A DNA stretch of 64,000 nt from Hippopus hippopus (lineage: Eukaryota > Mollusca > Bivalvia > Cardiida > Cardiidae): NCBI GenBank assembly GCA_946811185.2, contig OX328107.1, positions 28,169,587-28,233,586 on the forward strand, read 5' to 3'. Under the pieces are notes generated by a model that was not told the origin of the DNA, ran no database searches, and was given only the letters and a program-made list of their open reading frames with translations. This document shows positions 25,201 through 37,200 of this stretch, piece by piece. Made by a program: the position numbers and the translations under genes. Within the stretch, counting starts at the first letter, position 1; every line of letters starts with the position of its first letter.

Positions 25201-28200
25201 TGCTGGTAACTAGCATTTTCTCCATTTCCCACAATGTTTTCTACTCTTTCAAAGAGGATTTCCATTACCTGAGCCACACTTAGTTTGTCTGCGACAGCTT
25301 TCAATTTGATTGAGTTTACAATTTTGTCTTTTGGTAAATAGTCACAATATAAAATGTCAGCGTTTTTTCCAAAGCTCTTTTGGACACTTAACTTTTTATC
25401 AAATTACAGAATGTTGGATGTGATGAAATTGAAAACATTTGCAGATGACAAATTAAATGTAGCTCAAATGAGGATCTGTGTCTTTGATGGGATAGAAAAA
25501 ATTGTGAGTAAGGGAGAAAATGCTAGTGGTTTCCAGCATTTTCTCGTACTCCCGTAATTTTTTCAAAAACCTTTGTTTTCAATATCATTAAAACACAGGA
25601 TTGTATGGTAAAGGGTTAGCTTGCTTAGTATCAGTAAATCAAATACCCTTTTTCCCTTGGGGGAAAAAAAATTTAAAAAGCCAACATATGAAAAAAAGGG
25701 AACTTACTACATCTCCGTAATGCATGATACCAAGCAAATCATGGCTTAGTTATGGACCTTTAACCCTTTACTGCACAATGCCGACTTTTGACGACCCTGG
25801 GAAAGAAGCCCTTTGAAAACATAGTGGGAAAAGGAGAAAATGCTGGTAACCAGCATTTTCTCCTTTTTCCACAATGTTTTCTACCCTATCAAAGAGAAAT
25901 TGCACCATTTGTGCTACACTGAAAATGTCGTCTCCAAATGCTTTCAGTATGGACAAGGCTAAAATTTTGTCGTCTGGTAAAGGGTTAAAATCCATTTGGT
26001 ATAACAACCAACAGAATAATGAGGTAGTACACTGGTACTTTCACCAGCAGAAAATTGACAAATTGTAAAATGAAAGACCCAGGTCAGTCTGCCCAGACTG
26101 CGCAGGCTGTCCTGGGTCGATTTTAGGTTCTGCAGATGCATTAAGCCCCCTTTTCATAGAGCATGGCTCTGATGCAAGGTATTATTATTTCAAGGTTGTT
26201 TCTTGTCCAGATTGTTACAACACACTTGGAAAGCATAGGTCCAGAACAATTCTTTCAAGTTACTTGCATTCTCATCTTGATCTATACTCTCAGAGAAAAA
26301 GCTGTTTCAAGTTGCATTCTAAGACACAAAATATATCAGTGGCCCAGTGATTGCATTAACTTTCACTTCAAACGTTATGTTTGAACTTAACCAATTTTGA
26401 CAAAAGGTCAAAGGCATGCTCCTGCCATAGTCCTCTTCAAAATTTGATTCCGTCAAAAACTGTAGTTGCTGTGGCAACAAAATGGAAAATTATTGAAAAT
26501 CTTCGAAACTCTTTTCCACAACCATTCTCTATGCAAACTGGCATCCATAATCCTTGGACAGACTATTTTCAGATGGTTTTTTTTTTAAATATTACCCTGA
26601 TCTGTTCAAAAAACGTGTTCTATTCATAGCAATATTGAGCTAATGTATAGCTTACATGCAAAGGGGAATAACTCTTGTTTGTATGATAGATAAAATTGTA
26701 CATGAAGATATGATCCAAAGGCAAGAGGCTTTTGAAAACATTAAGGGAAAAGAAGAAAATGCTTGTAACCAGTATTTTCTACATTTAATTTGATCTTTGT
26801 AAATGATTTCAATTTGGACGTATCTATAATTTTTTTGTGAGTTATTGAAGGGCTTACTCTTTACTAGACAGCAAACTTAAGAATTGACCAAATTAAAACC
26901 ATTTGCAGACGACAGATTCAATGTGCCTCAAATGATGTCTTAGAAATGGAAAAAAAACATTGTGGAAAAAGGAGAAAATGCTGGTGACCAGCATTTTTTC
27001 AAAGGCCTTTTTCCTCAGGGTCAGTAAAACACAGGTTTGTGTGTAAAACATTAATTGATGTAAAAGAACAATGTTATGCTTAAGGGAGCAATGCATGTAA
27101 CAAGCACTGAGGCCTTTTACACAATGTTTTTATCAGCTATTAACAACAAGGGCATAAAAAGTCATGTTTGAATGATATGTGGTACCCTTTTTGTGCCAAA
27201 TAAACCCACAGACATTCTCAATCTAGAAATAAAACCAATACAATTGCAATTTCATGTTTGCTTTTGTCTGTGATGTTTCAGCAAAGTGGACAGTGTAGAT
27301 TGAAGATCAGACAGTGTATTTTGTGCAGTCTGATCTTGATCTATACTTGCTGCAAAGTGCTAGTAAAGTGTGAAAGGAGCTTTACGGATTAACTGCAAAA
27401 GGCTTCCCATTAGCTATATGGCTTGAAATGCAATTACTTCCTGTGATTTTACTTGATGACGGATGAAATCGGGTAATTTATTTGCACTTGGCTGAATGTT
27501 CATCATCTACGTTATTCCAGGATTGAAGAAATAAGTTGATGCAATGTAAGAATTGGGGCCCAGTTTCTCGAAAATACTTAAGTCTTGTATTTTACTCAAC
27601 TCTACTAATGGTCTCAGGTTCTGACTTAAGTTGAGTCCGTTATTTGAGACACATTTTGGTAACATTAACTCTTTACCACACAATCCTGACTTTTAACAAC
27701 CCTGAGAAGGAAGCCCATTGAAAACATTGTGGGAAAAGGAGAAAATGCTGGTAACCAGCATTTTCTCCTTTTCCCACAATGTTTTTAACCCTTCCCAAAC
27801 CAAATTTCTATTTTGCAGTCACATTTATTTTGTTGCCTGCAAATGCTTTCAATTTGGACCAGTCTATAATTTTGTCGTTGAGAGTTAACAGACTGTAGTA
27901 ACATTCTTAAATCCTGAGTTGACACCTATTTTCAGACTCAACTAAGCAACATAAATGGACATAAGTTGATCAACAGACTTAAGTCCATTATTTGGCTAAG
28001 TTGATTCTGAAACATTGTGTCAACTTTGGATTTGAGAATGTTCCACAAGTCAGTAAATGTGAGTGAAATGCGTCTGGAATAGCAAACTCAGCTTAAGTCA
28101 GGAAATAAGTCTCATTGCAGATTTGAGAAAAAAAAGAGATTTAAGCTTTTCTGCGAAACTGGGCCCAGATGATGTAAATGGGAGAGAATCTAAAAAATCA

Positions 28201-31200
28201 TTTTAAATTTAAAGTTTGTACGCACTTTATATGTCCATGGTAACTTATATCATTATAATCCCCGCAAAACGAATGTTTTCGGGGGTATACTGGAATCAGC
28301 CTGTTTGTCCGTCTGTTTGTCCGTCCGTGTGTCCGTCTGTGTACAAATAATTGCCTGTTTCTGTCAAAGCGCTGGCGGGGGTATTAAGTCACATTCAGTG
28401 ACAGCTCTAGTTTGAACCTGTATAGAGCAAAGTAAACAAACTCAAGTTAACAAAAAAGACCTATGTTTATTATGGAAGCGCAAGGCTGTTTTGTATCAGA
28501 TATTTTCAAGAAAATTATACAATGTAGATTCAAGATCAGATAGTGCATTTTATGCAGTCTGATCTTGGTTTATAATGTTTGAAAAATGGGTATCACATAG
28601 TGCTCTCGGGGTTAATAGGTCATTAGTCTGGAAGCCATACAAAAGGAAAATTGGAATTCTTCATTTAACCCTTAACCAAATAATCCCCATGTTTAGTAGC
28701 AACCTTGATGCGCAAGGCTTTTGAAGACATTGTGGGAAAAGAAGTAAATGCTGGTAGCAGCATTTTCTCCTTTTACCACAATGTTTTCAAATCTTTTATT
28801 CATCAGGATCATTAAAACAGGATTGTTTGGTATTGGATGAAAACAATGCATAAGTTGTTCTGTTTGATTGTACCAGGAATCAATATGACCTTGGTCCAAG
28901 TTCTCGTTTAACCCGTTCCCAAACAATCCCTGGTTTTCACGGCCCTTAAAAAGAAGCCTTTTGAAAACATTGTGAGAAGAGGAGAAAATGCTGGTAACCA
29001 GCATTTTCTCCTTTTCCCACAATGTTTCCTACCCTCCCAGAACAAATTTAAATTTTTGAGTCATGTTAATTTTGTCGTCTGCAAATGCTTTCAATTTGGA
29101 CCAGTCTAAAATTTTGTCGTTTGGTAAAGAGTTAACTAAGATTTGAATATTCAAGCTTTTACTGCTTGATATCTGGATTGAGAGGTGGAAACCTTGTATC
29201 AGTTGGAAAAGTTATTCATGATATGTATCAGTGAAAATCTCATTGTCATTTATGAATAGAAAGATAAAGACAAAAAACCTTTACCAAAAAAATTTACCAA
29301 AAGCGAAAAGTTTCAACCCAGGTCATCCTACGCAGTCTACTTCAGGGTTCGCACAGGCTTGAAAAGTACTTGAAAATGAAGGGCAGTCTTGAAAAGTCCT
29401 TGAAAACAAAATTTGCCTTGAAAAGTGCTTGAAAACTGGCCATACACCTTGAAAAGTACTTGAATTTCACTTTTTCTTGTATTCAAGACATTTGAAATCG
29501 GCCTAAAAGTCAATAGCAGACTTTCTAAAAGGAAATCGGCACGTTTTAAGCAATGACAGACGTGCAAGAGTGCCACAATAAAAATGGGTGAATGTGCTGG
29601 GGGCATAAACGAAGTTCGAAAAAACATGGTCTGAATATTCGTACTCGTATGTTTGGGTTGCCTCCCTTGCTGACTGGTTTATGTTTGATTGCATCATTTT
29701 TATCTGTGAAAAAAGTCAATTCCAATATCCAGACAAAGTAAAACCAAAATGGCGTTGAAATGATTCTAAGGAGCCTGAATTCAACTTTCAAACTTTTTTC
29801 TTTATCGTAATGGGAAAGTGTATCAGTAGCAGAGACAGGCCGAAAGGGTATCCGTGGGTAAAGGAAATGAACATATCAGGCTCACTGTCTAGCATGTAGG
29901 AAAGATATCGATGTGGCACGGATGGGTGAAAGTGCCTTGCGGTCACATGCAAAGGGAGTGGGGCATAAGAAACAACAGAAGTCTATGTCCGGGATTTTCA
30001 CAAATGTCTTTGTTAAAGAGGAAACAAAGGTTAATAAAACACAAACTGCGACCACATCTTCCTCCCCAGGTGACAACCTGATAGTACCCCCACCCCCAAT
30101 AGCTACCGTTGCTGGGCCTGTTGCATCATCTAGTGCTCCTATTATTGCTAACTTTGTATCCAAAAATGATGTACTGACTTCACGAATATGTGTAGATATT
30201 ATTCATAAATTAGTCCTTGAAAACGTAAAGATTTGTCCTTGAAAAGTCCTTGAATTTTACTTGGCCTTGCCTGTATGAACCCTGTACTTAGGCTGACCTA
30301 GATAGATACTTTTTGCAGATGCACTAAACCCCTTTTTCATAAAGCATGACTTCAATAAATTTCAAAGGGACAAAGTCCAACCAGTGTTCATTGTGTGATG
30401 GGACATTCTCCACAATTTGAATCATAGGTTGTTTGTTGTCTTAAAATGCTTCCTAGTTGGAGTAGTCCAGTATTTTGTGCCCAGATAAAGATTGAGAGGA
30501 CCTTTCACAACTTTAGTTGCTTTTATAGATAGTGTATATCATATCATGATCATACTGCACAAAACATGCTGTCTGATATTTGATTTACACTTACCACTAC
30601 ATTGAGGTATTCTGAGCCTTTATTGACCAACCATTCTTTGTTTCATTCTTAGTCTCGTTCTAGAATTAGAGAGTAGTGCAACTTCTAATTGGCAAAACCG
30701 TTTGGTGGTTTAGCCAATCAGAAATAGTGTTACTTTCATATTAAAGAAAATTCTGGAGAATAAGAATGAGAATGTTCTTATCGCTTTACAAAAAAAGATT
30801 TTTTTTTAGATTGGTCCAAATTGAAAGCATTTGCATACAACATTTAAATCTTACTGAAAAATTGAAATTTGCTTTGAGAAGGGTAGAAAACATGGTGGGA
30901 AAAGGAGGAAATGCTGGTCACCAGCATTTTCTCCTTTTCCCACCATGTTTTCAAAAGGCTTCTTTCTTGGAGTCATTAAAAGTTGGGATTGTGTGGTAAA
31001 GGGTTAAGAATGGTTGGTGAAAGGGTTGAATACGATCTTGATTGCATTTTCTAGACTGAAAATGTCTGTTCTGCTTATTTCACACTGTTGAGGTTACTAT
31101 TTTTCTTTCTTCTCTTCTTTCAGAGCCTAAGTCATACACTGTGATACATTTCACTGGATATTTAAAATCGTGGCCAACCTCAAAAATAAACATAAACAGT

Positions 31201-34200
31201 GAGGACGATCAAGAGGATAATTGTAATCTTAGTTGTTTAGTGGCTGTGGGACAAATACGAACTAGTTTAAATCAAAATACATCGTCACATTCATTGGCCG
31301 ATGGCCCGGAGTTACGCCCAATGGAATATATGTTTAGAATTTCTTCGGATGGCAAGTTTTCATTCATAGATCAAGCGTAAGTATCATAGCTACCTATTTT
31401 ATGTGGGGTGATAATTAACTAACCTTTAGGCTGGTTTTAGATATTCAAAAAAAACTAACAAGGTGATTTAACCCTGTAAAACACAATCCCATGTTTTAAC
31501 AACGCTGAAGAAGAAGGCCTTTGAAAACATTGTGGGAAAAGGGGGAATCACACAGTCACCAGTTTCAAAGACCTCAAGAAAGACAGCGTTTAAAAACATC
31601 GTGGGAAAAGGAGAAAATGATGGTAACTAGCATTTTCTCCTTTTCCTGCAATGTTTTCTACCCTTCTGAAATCAAATCACAAGTTTTGAGTAACATTCCT
31701 TTTGTTGTCTGCAAAATTAATGCTTTTATTTTGGAATGGTCTTTAAGTTTGTCATGTGGCAGAGTTAGTGAAAATTTTTGAAGGAGAGAAAATGTCTTTT
31801 TGGTTAATTGCAAATTTTTGAAGGAGAGAAAATGTCTTCTTGGTTAATTGCTTAAGATAGAAAAACCTTAGAAGTCCTTCTCAAGGGCAAATTACCTTTA
31901 CCAAACAATCCTGAGTTTTAAGGACCATGAGGTAGGGGCCATCTGAAAACATTGTGGGAAAGTAGAAAATGCTGAGAACCGGCATTTTTAGCTCACCTGA
32001 GCACGAAGTGCTCAGGATGAGATATTGTGATCACTCACCGTCCGTTGGCGTCTGTCGTCCGTCCGTCCGTCCGTCCATTCACATTTCTTTGTTTACACTC
32101 TAGCATTTACAAATAGGAACCAATCAGCACCAAACTTGGTCAAAATATATATGACCATAAGATCTCGGATGAGTTCGATTATGGGTGTAATCGGACCAGA
32201 ACAACTGGAGTTATTTGCCCTTGAATTAGAAAAATTGCTATATTTGACTTTGTTTACATTCTAGCATCTACAAATATCAACCAATCAGTACCAATCTTGG
32301 TCAAAATATATATGACCATAAGATCTCGGATGAGTTCGATTATGGGTCTAATCGGACTAGAACAACTGGAGTTATTTGCCCTTGAATTAGAAAAATTGCT
32401 ATATTTGACTTTGTTTACACTCTAGCATCTACAATTATTAACCAATCAGCACGAAACTTGGTCAAAATATAAATGACCATAAGATCTCGGATGAGACCCA
32501 TTATAGGTCTAATCGGACCAGAACAACTGGAGTTATTTGCCCTTGAATTAGAAAAATTGCTATATTTGACTTTGTTTACACTCTAGCATCTACAATTTTT
32601 AACCAATCAGCATCAAACTTGGTCAAAATATAAATGACCATAAGATCTCAGATGAGTTGAATTATGGATCTAATCGGACCAGAACGACTGGAGTTATTTG
32701 CCCTTGAATTAGAAAGTTTTGTAGAATAGTTCTTTGTCAGGAGCATAACTTTGTCATCTCCTGTCCGATTGACTTGAAACTTGGCATTGATGGTTGTTGC
32801 AATAATACGGAGTGCAGTGTGAAAGAACCATAACTCTACCTCGTGCTGTCTATGAGTTATTTCCCTTTGATTGTCATTTTTACAGCATTTTCTGCTTGTC
32901 CAAAATATAACTTTGTCATCTCAAGCCTGAACATCTTCAAATTTGGTATGCATGATTGTTGAAAAATTACGGAGTGCAGTGCACAAGAACCATAACTCTT
33001 CCTAGCACGAATTTTGAGTTATTCGCCTTTGACCTTCATTTTTATAGCATTTCATCCTTGTCCGGAGCAAAACTTTGTCATCTTAAGTAGGAGTGACTTG
33101 AAATATGGTATGCTTATTTGTTGCAATATTTGGAAGTGCAGTGCACAAGAATTGTAACTCTACCTTGTGCTGTCTTTGAGTTATTTCCCTTTGATCGTCA
33201 TTTTTACAGCATGTAGTGCTTGTCTGGAATATAACTGTCATCTCAAGTCAGAACGACTTCAAACTTGGTATGCATGTTTGTTGCAATATTACCGAGTACA
33301 GTGCGCAAGAACAATAACTCTGCCTAGCGCAGATTTTGAGTAATTCCACTTTGATCTTCATTTTTACAGTATTTCTTGCTTGTCCAGAACGGAACTTTAA
33401 AGTCTCAAGTCAAATTGACTTGAGACTTTGTAAACATGTTTGTTGCATTACCTGCCCTTTGCGATTATTATACCTCCTTGACAACTGGCGGTGGGACGGG
33501 CTTATCTTGCGACAATTTTCCGCTCTTGTTTCATTATCATTTGGCCTTGAACCTCGATATTTGGTATTTATCTTCATTGTAGACCTTTACTGCTTAACTG
33601 CTTAGTACTCAGGTGAGCGATATAGGACCATCATGGTCCTCTTGTCTAATTTTCCCACAATAATGTCTGCCTTGTCAAAGAACTTGAATTCATTTGTACC
33701 ACTTTCAGATTTGTCGCTTTCAATTTGGAAGAGTCTAAAATTTGTCATTTGGAAAAGAATTAAACAGAGGATGAACGAAATCAGTATGGTCTAGTTTTAG
33801 AGGGCTAAAATGTTTGATATGTCGTATAGGAAGATATTGGAAAGATCTTTAGTCTTGAATTAGAGGTCGTACTGCTCTGATGCTATGTATTTAATGTTGT
33901 CTAGTGATATTGGCTGTAAGAATTGACTTAGTGAGGCACGGCTAACCCTTAACACATTATCTTCCGCTAGGTAGATACCTATCTGATTTAGGCATTCTGG
34001 TTACAGAACCGGTCTAATTTTCAAGATGGCGATTGATGCAGCGAATTTCAAAATAAAATGTCCATTTACTCTAAACAACGCTACCTGGTACAATTCATCA
34101 AGCCATGGTTAGCTAGCATATAACCTATGCATATTCATTTATAAACACAGCCCCTATAAGCTGTTAGCCCTGGTATAAGCCTGGGATTGGAACAATATTA

Positions 34201-37200
34201 TTATTCAAGGATTTCCAGTAAACAATATTATTGTTTAAAATTGTTTTTTTTTTCCAATAGAAATTATTACATTAAATCCACTTAATATTCCTAAGGGAAT
34301 GAATAATACACAATTTGGAAATGTTTACTGTGTTGAAACAGAGTAAATATTTCTAAATTGTGAAATTATTATATTTTAAAGAAATTTGGAGCCAAAAAGA
34401 GCCTTGATTTTTGTTATAGATGTATTATAGATAGCCATTTTTCTGCTCGCTACTTTTTAGAGCGCAGAGTATTTAGTTCACACACCATGTATTAATATTT
34501 ATTATATACCAGTAATTTTTCTAGCTCAAATACATGTGTCCTAATCGGAATATATATCACACTCGACAAAAAAAAAATCTGTATCTACATACTGTGAAAT
34601 ACAGTCCCAAATATGGTATGATGACATTATCTCGTGCACAGACTAAGCATGCATTGATTTGTGATTTGATTAGTCAAAATGTTACGCTCTAATATCAATC
34701 CACCATTTATAAAACAAGAGTTACTACCTTCCACACTATTAATTGTCTTATTTTGTTTACCATTTTTAGCTCACCTGAGCACAATGTGCTCAAGGGGAGC
34801 TTTTAGGATCACCCTGTGTCTGTCGTGCATTGTCCGTCGTCAACAATTCTTTAAACATCTTCTCCTCCTAAACCGCTGGGTCAATTTGGACCAAACTTGG
34901 CTGGAATGTTCCTTGGGAGGTCCTCTTTAAAAACTGTTCACAGAGTTTGATTCCATCAAAAACTCTGGTTATCATGGCAACCAAATGGAATTTTCTAAGA
35001 AATTCTTTAAAAATCTTCTCCTCTGAAACCGCTGGTCAGATTTTGAAATAATTTCACAGAAATGTTCCTTGGGTGACCCTTTCCAAAAATTGTTCGCGAA
35101 ATTTTGATCCGTTGAAAAACATAGCCGTGGGGGGTGGGGGGGAAATCTTTGCACTCATGTGGTGTCAACAATTCTTTAAAAATCTTCTCCTCTTTGGACC
35201 AAACTTGGCAGGAATGTTCCATGGGAGGTCCTCTTTATAAGTTGTTCACAGAATTTGATTCAATCAAAAACACTGGTTGCCATGGCAACCAAATGGAATT
35301 TTCTTAGAAATTCTTTAAAAATCTTCTTCCTGAAACCGCTAGTCAGGTTTTGAAAAAAATTCACAGAGATGCTCCTTGGGTGACCCTTTTCAAAAACTGT
35401 TCGTGAAATTTTTATCTGTCTAAAAACATAGCCGTGGTGGGGGGGAATCTTTGCACTCGTGTGGTGTCAACAATTCTTTTAAACATCTCCTCCTAAACCG
35501 CTGGGCCAATTTGGACCAAACTTGGCAGGAATGTTCCATGGGAGGTCCTCTTTATAAGGTGTTCACAGAATTTTATTCTATCAAAAACTCTGATTGCCAT
35601 GGCAACCAAATGGAATTCTCTAAGAAATTCTTTAAAAATCTTCTCCTCTGAAACTGCTGGTCAGATTTTGAAATAATTTCACAGAAATGTTTTTTGGGTG
35701 AACCTTTCCAAAATTTATTCGTGAAATTTTGATCCGTCGAAAAACATGGCTGTGGTGGAGGGGGGGGGAGGCTCTTTGCACTGTATGGACTTAAAGAAAT
35801 TCTTTGAAATTCTTCATCTCTTAAACCACTCATCAGATTTTAAAATTAATTTCACAGAAATGTTCCTTGGGTGCCCCTTTTGAAAAATTGTTTGCGAAAT
35901 TTTGATCCGTCAAGAAACATGGCTGTGGTGGTGGGGGGCTATTTGCACTATATGTACATGAAGAAATTCTTAAAAATTCTTCTTCTCTGAAACCACTCGT
36001 CAGATTTTGAAATAATTTCACAGAAATTATCCTTATATTATGCCCCTTTTTTGGCTTAGCTGTTTTCAAAGAAAACGTCGAGGTATTGTCATAGCCCTGT
36101 TGTTGTCGTCTGCGATGTTGTCGTTGTGCAAAATATTTGACATGTTGTTATATCTCGGCTTCCACTCAACACATGTACTTGAAACTTGGAATAATTGTTC
36201 ACTAGTGAAAGAGCAACCCATACAACAAGGGCAGGTAACTCTAACATCATTTTGTCCAAATTATGCCCCTTTTTATACCCCCGCAAAACGAATGTTTTCG
36301 GGGGTATACTGGAATCACCCTGTCTGTCCGTGTGTCCGTCCGTGTGTCCGTCTGTGTACAAATAATTGCCTGTTTCTGTCAAAGTGCTGGGGGGGGTATT
36401 AAGTCACATTCAGTGACAGCTCTAGTTTGACTTAGAATTTAAACTTATTATCCAGCACCCAACAGCAATCATTGGCACCCACATGTGGTGCTCTTGTTCG
36501 ACTTAATATTTTTAGCCACTATCGGGCATGTGCTCTTGTTCAAGAAATGGTCCTTGGATGACTTGTCCCAAAATTTATTTGCAGAATTCTGATTCGTCAA
36601 AAACATTGCTGTGGTGATGATTGTAGGCGTGGTGACAGATTTTGAAATGATTTTTACAGGTGACCTTTTCAAAATTGCTTGGCAAAATAATGATTTTGTT
36701 TCCAGAATTTCAATACTTAAAAAAAAATTGGTTATGGACCTCTCAAAAATTCAGGTGAGCAATCCAGGGCCATCTTGGCCCTCTTGTTTAATAAAGTGTC
36801 AATAATAGTAAAATGTTGTCATTGAAAGTTATAGGTACGTAATAAAAGGAATATTATGTTTTAGTAACTTTCCTGGTGATTGTATTTACTTCTTGCGTAA
36901 GAAAATTTTTGAAATCGTGCACTACTTTCAGTCTCGCTCGATATCAAATTTTCTCACTATTGTCAAATTAAATGCAAGAAAAAGGAAAGTTACTACAACA
37001 TAATATTCTGTATTTATCCCGTACTGTATAGTGATGCATCATAGCAGATAGGTCAATCCTGGAAGAATGTGACATGCCCAGACAACAACCTTTGACATAA
37101 TTGCCTGTCAAAAATCTTCATAAATACATGCATCAAAACAGTACTTTATCAATCCAAATATGGCTACTCAAGATGATTTCTGAAATACCTATTCAGGGTT

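Larger units (their letters stand above)
31895..33775 (-). mobile_element. M1 copy split by a Helitron-like element
   Basis: Left part 31895-31988 (ends GAGAACCGGCATTTT), right part from 33646 (CTAATTTTCCCACAATAATG) to about 33770. Confidence 0.78.
34767..36787 (+). mobile_element. Helitron-like element (AGCTCACCTGAGC type) with nested elements
   Basis: Starts AGCTCACCTGAGCACAATGT, ends AGGTGAGCAATCCAGGGCCA then GGCCCTCTTGTT. Interior holds about four imperfect units of 300-325 bp (landmark GTCAACAATTCTTTAAA at 34839, 35164, 35466). Confidence 0.65.

Noticed and set aside
25768..26007. Many 60-120-codon frames containing [12 protein letters not shown] text
   Set aside because: All are translations of M1 MITE copies, on either strand.
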